Under the pieces are notes generated by a model, which was not told the DNA's origin, did not search any database, and worked only from the letters and a program-made list of their open reading frames with translations. A stretch of DNA of 64,000 nt from Dryococelus australis (Eukaryota; Arthropoda; Insecta; Phasmatodea; Phasmatidae): positions 217,190,547 to 217,254,546 of the forward strand of contig CM056995.1 in NCBI GenBank assembly GCA_029891345.1, written 5' to 3'. Shown one piece after another: positions 1 to 11,073 of the stretch. The translations under genes were made by a program, and so were the position numbers. The stretch's first letter is position 1; each line of letters begins with the position of its first letter.

Positions 1-566
1 GGAATCGAAAGAACGGTATCGATACTCATTTCGATATAAATATCACAAGAAAAGTATAGATACTGGTATCATATCAGTACTAGTAAAAGTTTTTTAAATT
101 TTATTTTGTTAATCTTCTATTTTTCATTAAATATTTTTACATTTATACATACTTATTTATATTTTTAATAATGCAATATCTAGATCGTTTTCTCATTTCG
201 AGGTATCTACAAAATTTGTATTTTTTTTTTTAATTATAAAAAAATACACAGCGCAGAATTTATTAGTATATATTATATTTGGGCATCCTTCTAATTAGAG
301 AATAAGTAAAATGCTTATGTGTGCTGCTTTTCAAATTGTTATTTTATGGAGGAAAACACATTTTTATATTTTTGGGGCACTTTGATTGAAAGGGTTCAAA
401 ATCAACAGCTAAAAGTAATTCCGAAAAGAAAAAAAGTATCGGTATCGAATTGTTTGCTAATATGATACTGGTAAAGTATCCAATTAATGGTATCGATTCC
501 CAAATACCCAGTATCGAAAGGAAAGTATCGATACCAGATACCAGTATCATATCAGTAGTATCGCAA
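1..566. repeat. GTATCGATAC-rich region
   Basis: Clusters of ggtatcgatac / agtatcgataccagatacc words at 1-95 and 435-566, in both orientations, with the shared phrase ggtatcatatcagtac at 67-82 and agtatcatatcagtag at 542-557. An element with direct- and inverted-word ends is possible, cut by the window edge. Confidence 0.5.
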
Positions 567-782
567 CATCCGTATCCACAATACTGAGATGCGCGATTCA
601 ACGATACAGTTCATAAACTACGCAGAACACAACACAAAAGTTCGTCAAATATCAACTTCTTGCTTTCTTGGCTTGCGTTTTACTACTTCTTGATTACCAG
701 CGATGGATTGTAAAATTGTTCTACATTCGTACAGAAGGCTACGATTTCAATAATCAGTTTGTGATAGTATTTAAGTTATCAG

Positions 783-960
783 GAATTGTTGCCTAAAACT
801 TTTTATACGACGTTAATATACGGAACTGTTTCCCGTCCATCCTTGCCAACTTTACTGGGTTCATGTCACTCAGTGCGCCCGTTAAAACATATACAAGTAG
901 ATGCAGTGACTTTTTTCTAAGGTTGATTTCAAAAGTGCTCATTTTATCGTGCACAGCCTC
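783..960 (-). mobile_element. F1 MITE, half copy
   Basis: Contains the F1 internal motif cctaaaactttttatacgac, the atgtcactcagtgcgcccgt motif and the terminal block gatttcaaaagtgctcattt followed by tatcgtgcacagcct. The other half is missing. Confidence 0.6.
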
Positions 961-1059
961 TACCAATTGTATTGAGTCCTGCATGTTATACGTTATGGTG
1001 CGGTGTTCCGTTGAACTCTGCTCTCCTCCTGCCTTAAGGTGGCCGCCTGGCTGAAGGAA

Positions 1060-1222
1060 TTGTGCATGTCTGAGGCTTCAAAGCGTAGGAGCGCTAGGGA
1101 CGACCGATAAATGCGCATAAACTCTCTCATCGCCTCTACGCGCAAAGCACTGAACTGGCGTGCAGTCTTGCCGTCGATAACGCTCCTCTATGAGACTCTC
1201 AGTGGAGACCCTGCCATTTTAT
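1060..1222. repeat. F12 repeat fragment a
   Basis: Shares with 12190-12412 an ordered set of motifs: ctctacgcgcaaagcactga then actggcgtgcagtcttg, then gtggagaccctgccatttta. No terminal repeats recognised; class unknown. Confidence 0.45.
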
Positions 1223-2639
1223 GACGTAATAATAACAATAAAGGTTTGACGCATGTCCATATTCCTTTCTTTATATTTTGCACTGGAATGTTCAAACCTA
1301 AAAATTACTGTGAGAACACTCGTTTGAGCCATTTTCTCTGTCACAGAAACATGCTTTATAGAGAAACGGAGGAACTGAAAAACGTGTACAGACGCGTAAT
1401 GTTTCTTAAATGCTATTCGTGAGCAGTCGTCAGTCACTCAGACACGTTGTAAGATTTCTTTAATAAAAACTTTTTCTGCTGGAGTTGTGCACACCGTTGG
1501 CGTGTTGTCTACCCAGGCGGCCATTTTAAGGGCCCCGTCTACTTGACCACTTGAACTACGATCCAGGAGGTTTCCAATCCGGGTTTTTTAATGTTACTAT
1601 TCAGCGTGTTCTCACTATGTTTACCTACGTAAAAGAGCATTCCATACTAGGAAGGAATGGTATTTCCAAGGTATCATTCATGCTGTAAATATAATTTTGA
1701 TAACCTCTAACGTCATTATATACTGCTTTATTTTTGCCTCCCGTGTCTTAAAACACACTACCAAGACACGAGTGAAACGACGATAGGAGCCTGTATTGAA
1801 CTTTGTGATAGTTAGAGACAGGAAAAATTCGCTGTAGGCTAGTATCCATAATAATTTGTATACTCTGCAGATATCAGCTGATCATCAGCTGCGTGCCTGT
1901 TTTTTAAATTGGCGCACAGTCTTCGAGGAGGTGTCAAGTAGGTCTAAGGCCTATCGCTGAAGTCATATGAACGTATAGCTGTTTAAAGTATAACTTGTCC
2001 TGAGAGGATTCCGCAAATTTTCCAGGTCACTAGCTATAGGATGTTGACGGCTGACTGAGCGCTTATGAAATAGACCTTAGAAAAATGCCACAGACTGTCG
2101 GAGCCCAATAAAGTTGGTAAACACGCAAGGACAGCAGTTCCACGTCTTGAAATTGAATTGAAAGTGTCAGTTAAACATGTGTGATTACTGAAATGTTTTG
2201 TTTTGCTTTCTATTTTTATATCATATAAGTTTAATAATTAGGCAGGATTTACAACGACCCGTGGCGTCCGTCCGGCATACGTCCGTCAGTCACGTGACCA
2301 ACAGCTAATCAGAGGTGGCCATTAATTCTATCCGTCCGTCCGTAAAAACCTTGGCAAACTTTAACATATGATGGGCGAACGGATGAAATTACAGCCTTCT
2401 AAACTTGCACGTTTCATTACTCATTCACCCCGAGGTCTTTACAAGGCTGTGTAGTGTGTGCAATGTTTAGTTTTGTCTGCTTTGTGTTTTCATATGTTTG
2501 TTTATGTAACTGTAAGATTAAATTAATTTACATTTTTCCTAAAGATTTATTGACAACCAGCTAACCTGTGCGACTTCGTTTGCGTTATATTTTTGTGAAG
2601 TAATTATAATTAAGCCCACCATAGTTTAATAAAGTTTTT

Positions 2640-3320
2640 ATTTTCAAAATACTAATATTCCTTCTTTCAGGTTAAATGGAGTTATTAAATTACACCCGGC
2701 CATCGCTTCGCACATGTTTTATTTTAGCATGATATTAAGGAATTTTAATTCATATAGCCACATTTCTTTATTGGGTTCTCTAGCCACTGAGCTACTGCGG
2801 CCCCACTTTTGGGTTATCTACCCACTGAGCTACTGCTGTCTCACTATTTGGTGCTCTACACCCCCACCAGCTGCGGCCCCACTATTGGGTTCTCTAGCCT
2901 CTGGGCTTCTGCGGCCCCCTTATTGGGTGTTCTAGCCATTGAGCTACTGCTGCCCCACTTGATATACATCTATCCACTGGGTCACTGCGGCTCGACTTTG
3001 AATAACTCTAGCCACTGGGCCACTACGGCTTTTTGGAAGGGCACGAGGACAGCCCATAGAGAAAAAAGTAAGGATAAATTACGGAAATTTTTTTTAACTA
3101 TACTTTATATATGCAGTAATCCTGAGAAAAGCTAAAACCAGTACCTGTTTAAATCCCTAATCATCATTTTTTCCGGAACCCTTTGTGATATCTCGATTTA
3201 ACAAAGACTAAGTTGGTCCTTGGGTTATTATCTATATAGTATGTAAATTTGATGTCAATACTTTAAGTGGCTTTTTTAGTTAAATCCGTTCGAACAGACA
3301 GACAGACACGAAAATAAATT
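2640..3320 (+). repeat. Non-LTR (RTE-like) 3'-tail-like insertion
   Basis: Contains acacccggccatcgcttcgc and, further on, a tail ending ttagttaaatccgttcgaac followed by agacagacagacacg. Both resemble 3' ends of RTE-type non-LTR elements in arthropods, as far as I recall them. No reverse transcriptase frame is present. Open frames here are translations of the internal tandem array. Confidence 0.4.
2768..3040. repeat. ~39-bp tandem array, ~7 units
   Basis: Units follow the theme gggttctctagccactgagc then tactgcggccccactatt. Read on the minus strand, each unit contains gtagctcagtggctagag, close to a tRNA A box (TRGCNNAGYNGG). Confidence 0.65.
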
Positions 3321-3786
3321 AACATTAGATATTGCTTAGTTATCAGTTATAGTATATGAAAATATAATTAAAAGTGAAAAATTCGAAAATCACAGACAGA
3401 CACTTCTATTTTATGTAGTAGTATTGATTATGTTTGGAAACACGAGCTCCTTTTGTGCAATTGTAAAAATAATAAAATTATGCTTTAAATGCTATTAATA
3501 TTTTTTACATCGATTTATTTACATTTTGCACGTTTATGGTTGTTTTGGGTACTTAGAAAAACACAACCGCAAAAGAATTTAATTTTTTTTATACAGATTT
3601 TTTTCCTATTTGTAAACAGGTTTGTTTTATTTGTTTACAGCAATGAACGTACGGCGGACGTACGAAATGTTGTAATTCGCTCGGCTGGGAGACGGACGAA
3701 CGTATGACGGACGGGCGGATGACGGACCTACGCGACGGACTCTTGTAAATCCTGCCTTAGCAAATTCGTAAAATACTCATTTTTAT

Positions 3787-3940
3787 TTTACTAATTTTAC
3801 AGCTTCACTTGACGGACGCATGCATCAGGCCCATGGCAATGTTAGTATGCCATTTGGCGGAGTAACACACAATGTGTATAGCTACAGGTATACCTCAAGC
3901 AGGCCTTTCAAAAGGCTTCACTTTACCGTGAACAGCCTAT
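3787..3940 (+). mobile_element. F1 MITE, terminal fragment
   Basis: ttttacagcttcacttgac, then cccatggcaatgttag, then the terminus ctttaccgtgaacagcctat. It starts about 30 bp beyond the right end of F7a. Confidence 0.6.
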
Positions 3941-4301
3941 ACGTACTTTTCATTAATAAAATGTTAGGGGCATCGCTTAAAGTGCCATAAATACAGGCAA
4001 CGCGCCGAAAACACAGTACGCCAGATCAGAGCCTTGCCCGTAGGGGCAATGGTTCAATAGGTGCGCGTGGCATTGTAGACCTTACCACTCGCGTGCTTCT
4101 CAGCCTAAAACGCAAATATAATGACTGCAGGAAGAGTAGCTCGCCGGCTGTGCTAGTGACCTAGAACACGACGGCGAGCAGATGCACGCAACAAGGGCAC
4201 TTGTCATCGCCAGCGTTGATGACGAGCATCACGTATCGCAAGATTCGGTTAGTTGAGAAGCGGCTTTGTCGGAGAGCAGCGCATTCCGATGCAAGCTGAC
4301 C

Positions 4302-4377
4302 ATGGAAATCTTGTGTTTCGTTATACTACTGCAAATACTGGGATCTGATGACATCGCAGAGGAGAAAATCGCGAGAT
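4302..4377 (+). CDS. Speculative first coding exon with signal-peptide-like start
   Basis: An ATG in good context (gaccATGG) begins MEILCFVILLQILGS and continues DDIAEEKIAR, ending in T|gtgagt, a near-perfect splice donor at 4378. The hydrophobic run at residues 3-13 looks like a signal peptide or start-transfer segment. Upstream 4010-4300 is unusually GC-rich for this window, as a promoter or leader might be. No downstream partner exon was recognised, and the same frame simply stops at 4446 if unspliced. An F4 fragment begins 11 bp past the putative donor. It could equally be chance; kept because a start context, hydrophobic segment and donor coincide. Confidence 0.25.
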
Positions 4378-4388
4378 GTGAGTGCGAA

Positions 4389-4520
4389 CCATGGCCTAAA
4401 GATGAGGTAGACCGATTATTCGTCTTCTTCGCATGTACACATCATTGACCTACCCCGAAGGAACACAACTATCAAAGTCACGTGATCAACCGCGATGAAC
4501 GTATTTGTTTATATCTTAAT
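4389..4520. mobile_element. F4 MITE, left part only
   Basis: ccatggcctaaagatgaggtagaccg, then tgacctaccccgaaggaac, then gtatttgtttatatct match the left third of F4a and F4b. The right end could not be traced in 4520-4780. Confidence 0.55.
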
Positions 4521-4782
4521 TTTTAAATGACAAGTACTGTTATATTAATAACATAGTTTTAAGAGTGTAGTTAATTTGTTCACAAATAATAAGCTTCTCT
4601 GATATCAAATGTCGGCTTTGAAGAATGATCTGCTCCAATATGGTTGTTTTATTTGAGTTTATGTAGGAACAAAAATAAACACGACAGGCTTGCTGCCTGT
4701 TTCCATTCGCTGGAGTTAATAATTAAAACATTAATGGAAAACTGCAAATACAGAACGCGTGTTTCCGTATGACAGAAACCAT

Positions 4783-6455
4783 TGGCGGGCAAAATCCACT
4801 CCACTTTAGCATAACTAGCCATGGATTACCTTACGTAGAAGCTAGCCGAGACGATGTATTTTTCACGGCAGCCGTTGTCAAAATAAGCCTCTCAGCTGAC
4901 CCCCTTCCGCTTATAATAAATGCATATGCAAGGCCTATGACATATTAACTTTGAACTATTCGTATTACACCATTAATACATTGTTCGGGACACTGACTAG
5001 CCAATCACCGAGTTGCCACGTGATTGCAGCTGATCAATCGCGTGAAGGTATTTAGACATCACATGCAGGCAGGTAGGCAGCCTTTAGATGCTTATCATTA
5101 TTATCTATATGAATCGCACAAACAGGCCAGTCCATTAGCGCTCTAATCAGCATCGCAATTAGCACCACACATACTGCAATCAGCATCACAATCTTTCAAA
5201 CTTTCCATCAATATTTCAATCTTCCCAATCAACCTTTCGCAATTTTTCCATCAAACTTTCGTAATATTTTCCATCAATCTTTCGCAATCTTTCGCAATCC
5301 TTCCATTATTTTGTAATTACAATTTCAGAAGAAATCAGTTCATCACATTATGTGATATATCCCCGTTCCATTAAGTTTACTAATGATTGAAGATATCTCA
5401 ACAATGCGCTACAAATACCCACATTATTGAAGGTCACTCAGATATCTAAGTCTATTAACAAGTTCATTCGGGTCTTCAGGAAATATATAGCCAGTATTCT
5501 CGGCATCTTCTGCTTTCTTCGTGTCACTGATTGCAACAAAATAGTTGGAGGGGTGGGTCAGTACATCGAGTAAATAGCCATCATCATCTTCAACATTATA
5601 ACTCTCTTCATATTCATTTTCATCTATGCTATCTTTATGATCTCCTCACTTCCTGTTTCATCCGTAATATCAAGTTTACTTTTATTTGTAGCAGGAGTTG
5701 AATGCTCATCAGAATTTAGAGCCGGTGACCGTTTATTTTAAAGTTCGTCGGCTTCACGCGAACGTCTTGCAAGTGTACATTCCACACAAACCGACTCGAC
5801 TATACATATATATATATATATCACCCATTGTTGAGATATCTTCAATCATTAGTAAACTGAAGCAACGGGGATATATCGCATGATGTGATGAACTGCTTTA
5901 TTTTTAAGTTGTAATGATAAAATAATGGGAAGTTTGCGAAAGACTGGGGAAAAGATTGTGAAAGATTGATGGAAAGATTGCGAAATATTGACGAGAAGAT
6001 TGTGGTGCTGATTGCAGTGTGTGCGATGCAGATTGTGGTGTGTGTGGTGCAGATTGCAATGCTGATTGTGGTGTTAATTGTGGTGCCCATTTCGGTGCTG
6101 AATGCAGTGCTAATTGCAGTGCTGATGGACTGGCCTGTTTGTGCGGTTCATATAGATAATATTGGTAAGCATCTAAACCCTGCCTACCTGCGATTGGTCA
6201 GCTGCAATCACTTAGCAACTCGGTGATTGGCTGGTTGATGTCAGGACATTCTTTTAAGGGTGTAATGTGACCTGTTAAAAGTCAATATGACGTCATAGGG
6301 GTTGAATACGCATATGGTATAAGCGTAAGGCGAGTAATCTGAAAGGTTTACTTTAACAATGGCAGCCATGAAAAAGATATCGTTTCGGCTAACTTCTGTG
6401 CCATGGAATCCATTGCTAGTTATGTTAAAGTGGAGTGGATATTGCACGCCAATGT
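4783..6455. mobile_element. Long foldback element with ~625-bp inverted arms
   Basis: 4783-5406 and 5827-6455 are inverted copies, roughly 80% alike by eye. Outer ends are cattggcgggcaaaatccac and its inverse gtggatattgcacgccaatg; inner ends are gatatctcaacaatg and cattgttgagatatc. Each arm's inner part is a low-complexity run of gcaatcagcac / gattgtggtgct type motifs. The ~420-bp loop carries a damaged minus-strand frame (see 5424-5737). Architecture fits a foldback DNA transposon; family not identified. Confidence 0.7.
5424..5737 (-). pseudogene. Acidic reading-frame remnant in the loop of the foldback element
   Basis: On the minus strand the loop reads NKRSPALNSDEHSTPAT, then NKSKLDITDETGSEEI, then, after a frame change near 5637-5638, KDSIDENEYEESYNVEDDDG, then YLLDVLTHPSNYFVAISDTK, KAEDAENTGYIFPEDP and NELVNRLRYLSDLQ before a TAA at 5424-5426. 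About 100 residues, strongly acidic, with a basic KR at its upstream end. Upstream the frame runs into a stop (5738-5740) and then the inverted arm. It looks like the C-terminal part of a transposon protein left after internal deletion. I do not recognise the family. A real frame is favoured because the reading continues on both sides of a single shift with similar composition. Confidence 0.5.
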
Positions 6456-6699
6456 TTTTTTGCCATCGATTTCTTCTGCGAGTAAGATGATTCCTGTTTT
6501 ACCAGCACCATCGACTCCTTCAATTGTGATTACTATGTGACTATCAGCATCTATTTCCACCAGTGCAGTACCAGCATTTCAGATTAGTATGGTGCCATCG
6601 ACTCTTCCAGCTTTGATACCTACATCACTACCTACCAGCATCTATTGCCACCAGTCCAGCAAGATTTTCTACAGATACTACAGTACTATTGATTTCGTC

Positions 6700-6945
6700 A
6701 CGCTAACGAAGTCGTGGGCACTTAATTAATTTCCATATAAACATAAAATAACTTTTCAAAATTCTATTTGATTAATATTTAAAATCTAGAAATTAATTTT
6801 TATATTTTGTTTATAGAAATTAATATGTATATATTTGGATTGAAAATATTCACGCCTTATTTCAAATTTCTATTTCTATTTTTAAAATATATAAACAAAT
6901 CCTAAAGTCCATGCGGACGAAGTCGCGGGAACAACTAGTGTTTAG
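6700..6945 (+). repeat. Non-LTR-tail-like repeat ending GACGAAGTCGCGGG
   Basis: Runs from cgctaacgaagtcgtgggca through an AT-rich body (ttaatttccatataaacata) to aagtccatgcggacgaagtc then gcgggaacaactagt. It is repeated at 41873-42112. The GACGAAGTCGCGGG ending followed by actagt is a familiar tail of interspersed elements in insects. Confidence 0.5.
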
Positions 6946-7255
6946 AAAAGTATGCATGCAGTCAAAGTCCCGCATCATGCATGTAAGTATACTGTTGATT
7001 GAAAAAGTATTTTTAAAGAGAGGAATGAAATATACATATTTTTATGTCAATAAATATGAGTGCCGACAGCTCACCTGGGGGCTGAATCGAGAAATTGACG
7101 TCAACTATGTGTTTAAAATTGTATCCAAGATGGAGGGCGCCAACAGCGCAACCTATATTTTAAAAACATAAAGAAATATGGCTATCGCCTGATGGCTAAA
7201 TCGGCAACAGGCCTGGTGGGTGAATTAATATACGAGTGCCACCTAGGTGTTGAAA

Positions 7256-7394
7256 ACATATGAAATCCAAGATGATGTCCTTCAGCAATGTATAAAAAAA
7301 ATGACAGACGAAAGAACCATGATGGGTGCCTCCAGCAATGTATAAACCAATGACAAACAAAAAAATCCTAGATAGACGCATCCGGCAATGTATA
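7256..7394. repeat. Minisatellite, ~45-55-bp unit, left block
   Basis: About three diverged units with the theme atccaagatggnn, then gcctccagcaatgtataaa and aatgacagacgaaa. The array breaks off at caatgtata where the pogo element starts and reappears at 10240-10372 on the far side. Confidence 0.6.
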
Positions 7395-7397
7395 GGG

Positions 7398-9787
7398 GAG
7401 ATTACCCGAGTACCGGACAGTGCCCAGTACCGGACAGTAGCTAGTTATTAGTTCGCCCACTAGATAGCAGGGGCGTACACTTGCCGATCTGTAGACTCGC
7501 TTCATTTCAGTATTTTTTCAAGTTTTGGTACTGGTTGTTTGGCGGGTTCGGGTGCTAGTGCTCTGATGGTGTTGAGCAACAAACCTGTGCTAATTTTACG
7601 GCCACTTCGCTACCTGTTAAGGTGAATTAAGAAAAAGTTTTATGCGGTGGTTACGTTTGCAGTTAGGTAAGGCTCATAGCTATGCAGTATTAGTGGTGTT
7701 GCATATAATGATTGTTTAGAGCAGCCATTTTCTGTAGATCGTGTCGTGTGCCCAGTACCGGACCGGGGGGGGGGGGCAGTTCCCAGTATCGGACAAGGAA
7801 ATACATTTAATTACTTTTACGGGGTCATGATAACACATGCGCTATTTTTTTCAGGACATTTTTAGAAGAATGGCGACGAAAAAAAAAAGTGGGAGGAAGG
7901 AAGAATGAAAATGGCTGTTGATAGCGTGTTAGCAGGACAATTAACCATTCGAGAGGCTGCAGGACAATTTTTAGTGCCAAAAGCACCTTTGGGGGATAGA
8001 CTTAAAATCGTGAAAGGGGGAAAACCTGTTACTTTGTTACATACTATGGGTAGATTTACGAAAACATTTACAGAAGAGATTGAGAGTGAGCTAGTGAATC
8101 ATTTGAAGGACCTAGCCAATCGCCTGTTACCAGTCACTAAATCTGAATTTTTGTCACTTGTTTACCAGCTGGCTGAACACATGAAAATTCCCCACCAGTT
8201 CAACAAAGATAAGAGAAAAGCTGGAAACAAATTCTACAGGGAGTTTTTTAAACGGCATCCACAATTTTCTCTCCGTACCGCCGAATCCACTAGTCTTCAG
8301 CGTGCTACAGGCTTCAGCAAAACCCACGTTCACTTGTTTTTCTCTAAATATGAGGAACTGTTGAAAGAATATTCGTCCCCCCCCCCCCAACAGGATTTTC
8401 AATTGTGATGAAACAGGAGTTTCTGTTGTCCACGAAAATTCTTTGAAAGTTTTGTCCATAAAAGGCAAAAAGGAAGTCAGTAGGCTCACTTCAGGGGAAA
8501 GGGGAAGGAACATCACAATAATGCTGTGCAAAACGCTGCAGGATATTAGTTTATTCCTCCACTTCTCGTGTTTCCGAGGAAATGAATGGATCAAACCCTG
8601 AAAAAGGATGCTCGAGATGGAGGTGTTTTTGATGCTCAGGAAAGTGGATGGATTTCTGCAGCGGGATTTTTGAAGTGGCTAGAAAAATTTGTTGACAGTG
8701 TTAAACCCGCAAAGGAAAGTCCAGTGCTTCTGATTCTCGATGGGCACAGTAGGCACAAGGACTTGCTAGTTATTTTGTTTGCAAAGGCGAACAATGTTCA
8801 CATGTTAAGCTTGCCTTCCCACACGACCCACAAGCTTCGGCCTTTGGATCGTGCCATTATGAGGCCGTTTAAGACTGCATTCAACGCGGCTTGTGGGAAC
8901 TGGATGCACAAATATGGATAGGTGGGGCTAAAAATCCACGAAAGAGACATCTGCGGCTTGGTTAAAACAGCATTCATCTCAATTTGCAGGATAGATCTGA
9001 CCAAGTCATCTTTGGAGTGTACTGGAATACACTCATTCAACAGGCACGTATTCACAGATATTGATTTCATTCAAAGTAGAATGAGCCAGCACATTCGGGA
9101 AAAGAGTTCTAACAAAGAGGCTCAGAATTGTGAAACTCCATCAACATTGAGAGCCTTCCGAGCCTTTATTGAGAAAATATCGCCAGTACCAGAAGAAATA
9201 GAGAAAAAATAACAGCAACTAGAAGAATAAGAGCAGAAACTAGCGAAGTGCTAACATCAACACCATACAAGACAGCCCTGGAAGGAAAAGAGAACGTTAA
9301 AAGGCAGAAAATAGAGAAAGCAGAACAAAGGCAAGCAATGAAAGAGGAGAGAATAAAACAAAACATTAAAGAAAAAATAATAAGGGAAGTATAAGCAACA
9401 GGAAGGCAAAGAATGCTCCCAAAACCTCCAACGTTTAAGGAACACAACGAATGTTGAATTTTGGGTACAATGAAAACGAAGAGACAGGCGGGAAACAACA
9501 AGAAGATCATACCAATTGTACTGAGTGCGTAATATGGGGTGAAACTTTCCAGGAAAACTGGGAGCAGTGTTTAGACTGTGGTGGCTGGGTACATGAAGGA
9601 TGTGCAGACAGCGACAATATCGTGTTTTTCAGTTGTGAGCATTGTAAATATATCTTTTAATGTTTTTTTTTTTTTCAGATACTTGTACTAGGTTGTATAT
9701 TCAGGTTTGTCCATCATTTTAGGGTTATTAGTCTTGTTCATAATTGTATATGCATATTTTAAAATGCTGTCCAGTACTGGGAACCAC
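7398..9787 (+). mobile_element. pogo/Tigger-like DNA transposon, decayed
   Basis: The left terminus at 7398-7420 (core ACCCGAGTACCGGACAG) matches the inverse of the right terminus at 9767-9787 (core CTGTCCAGTACTGGGAACC) with one indel and a few mismatches. The left end also contains three further copies of CCCAGTAYCGGAC in the same direction (about 7423, 7751 and 7782), which look like iterated transposase-binding sites. Between the ends lies a damaged pogo-type transposase with a C-terminal zinc finger. The element interrupts a minisatellite after caatgtata, consistent with the TA target preference of the Tc1/mariner-pogo group. An exact TA duplication on the right could not be fixed because another repeat follows. 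Confidence 0.75.
7870..9660 (+). pseudogene. pogo/Tigger-type transposase pseudogene (DDE_1 domain, C-terminal zinc finger)
   Basis: Fragments in order: a helix-turn-helix-like N-terminus (about 7870-8100, LTIREAAGQFLVPKAPLGDR), a CENP-B-like second DNA-binding region (8100-8390, NKFYREFFKRHPQFSLRTAE), then a DDE core. The three catalytic acidic positions are visible: CDETG near 8400, LILDGHSRHKD near 8740, and LRPLDRAIMRPFK near 8840. Downstream, the C-terminal tail reads CTGIHSFNRHVF (about 9020), and a Cys/His finger occupies 9514-9655 (CTEC...CLDCGGWVHEGC...CEHC). Damage: a frameshift in the A-run at 7879-7888, a frameshift at the C-run ~8377-8388, a shift and probable loss near 8555-8590, an in-frame TAG at 8919, and several shifts between 9210 and 9450. 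It cannot encode an intact protein. Such transposases also give rise to domesticated genes, but the breaks argue against that here. Confidence 0.85.
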
Positions 9788-9962
9788 TTTTTTAAAACAT
9801 GAAAAATGTAGCACATTAAAAAAATATTTTTAAAAATATCTTACAATAAAATACTGTGTAATTCATTTATATGATAATTTTACGCGTATGTTAAACTACA
9901 TGTCCATCATATATTTTTCATATCTAATTCCAAATAATAATGCAAATTACAAAAAAAGCTAA

Positions 9963-10231
9963 AACGTTATGTTAGCGAATGACCCCCTTATTGACTGATT
10001 TATTTCATACAGTAGAGGCAAAGCGCCGCAAGCAAACTAGTGTTGTTAGCATTGCTGGTATAGGGATAACACCACAGATATACAAATGTCATTTTCCCAT
10101 TTTAAGGAAAAATTGCGATTCCCCTCCCAATGCTTCGGTAGCAGGCTCTGCGGCTGGGTTCATGAACTAAATGGGTCAATAAGGGCGTCAACTTTTCAAG
10201 CTAGTGTCCAGACCTGTCTTCTACGGCCGTG
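9963..10231 (-). mobile_element. F3 MITE, truncated copy (F3b)
   Basis: Reverse complement matches the full copy at 24793-25120 from its terminus cacggccgtagaag through gtcaatAAGG and gcgctttgcc to the gctaacat near the other end. The last ~35 bp, including the opposite terminal repeat, are missing. Confidence 0.65.
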
Positions 10232-10239
10232 GTACAAAC

Positions 10240-10372
10240 AATTAACAAACAATAAAACCAATATGGTGGCCTCCAGTAATGTATAAACAAATGACAGACG
10301 AGAAACTCAAAATGGCGGCCTCCATCAAAGTATAAATAAATGTCGAACGAAAAAAATCCAAGATGTGAGGGG
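10240..10372. repeat. Minisatellite, right block of the interrupted array
   Basis: Two to three units (ggtggcctccagtaatgta, then aacaaatgacagacgag; ggcggcctccatcaaagta; ending aaaaaatccaagatg). Same unit and orientation as 7256-7394, so the two blocks were probably contiguous before insertion of the pogo element and F3b. Confidence 0.55.
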
Positions 10373-11073
10373 TGGTGGTTTTGAGGGAGTCAGTCGTCTA
10401 CCGGGCATGTTGATGGGGGACCTCTGGAAATCTAAGTTTTCTAAATAATTTCTAAACAATTTAAAAATAATTTTTAATCATTGTGTATTATATTTTTATA
10501 TTTTTGGGAATTTTCATATTTAATTTTTAATTTTTTGTATTTTTTAATTTTTTGGATATTTTTTAGGATTTTGGGTCAAAGGTCAAAGTCAAAGTCACAT
10601 GGGTCCAATATGGCAGCCGGGTGACGTCACAACATGGCGACCGGTCAGCGTCTAGCTCCTACGCCAGAAACTGTTGTGCCAAAGTCCGCATACTCATTCT
10701 ACTATACTAAATATCTTGTTGAACGCTTTTTTCGCGAGAGAACTTCGTACCCACAATGTTTTCGCATGTAAGTAGCTTCCAGTAAAAAAGAAATTAAGAT
10801 TACTGCAGTACGAGCAGTAGTCAAAGATTGTTTAGTCCTAAATTGGGATCTTAATTAGGCATTTGATGCACTTTACAATGAGGTAATTTTTGCAATACTA
10901 TTTTGTGTTTAAAATAAAAATAATTTCAGTAAACTTTAATATTCTAAATATATAGTTAAATTTTTCATTACTTACGTATTATACGTTTTTCTACTAACAA
11001 CAAAAATATTTTTCGTAACATAATACACAGCGATCTGCACTCCAAAGAGGATATATTTTATATAACTTACCGT

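Larger units (their letters stand above)
2241..3756. mobile_element. F7a TIR element with CCGTC-rich ends, interrupted
   Basis: Ends GGCAGGATTTACAA and TTGTAAATCCTGCC are perfect inverses and are directly flanked by TTA (2238-2240) and TTA (3757-3759). Dense subterminal cgtccgtc / gacggacg motifs lie inside both ends (2265-2345; 3645-3745). A 3-bp TWA flank is the signature of PIF/Harbinger insertion. The middle (about 2640-3320) is a non-LTR-tail-like insertion plus a tandem array. No transposase frame seen. Confidence 0.7.

Noticed and set aside
5842-6226. Overlapping frames rich in Thr/Ile or Val
   Set aside because: Low-complexity inner arm of the foldback element, read on both strands.
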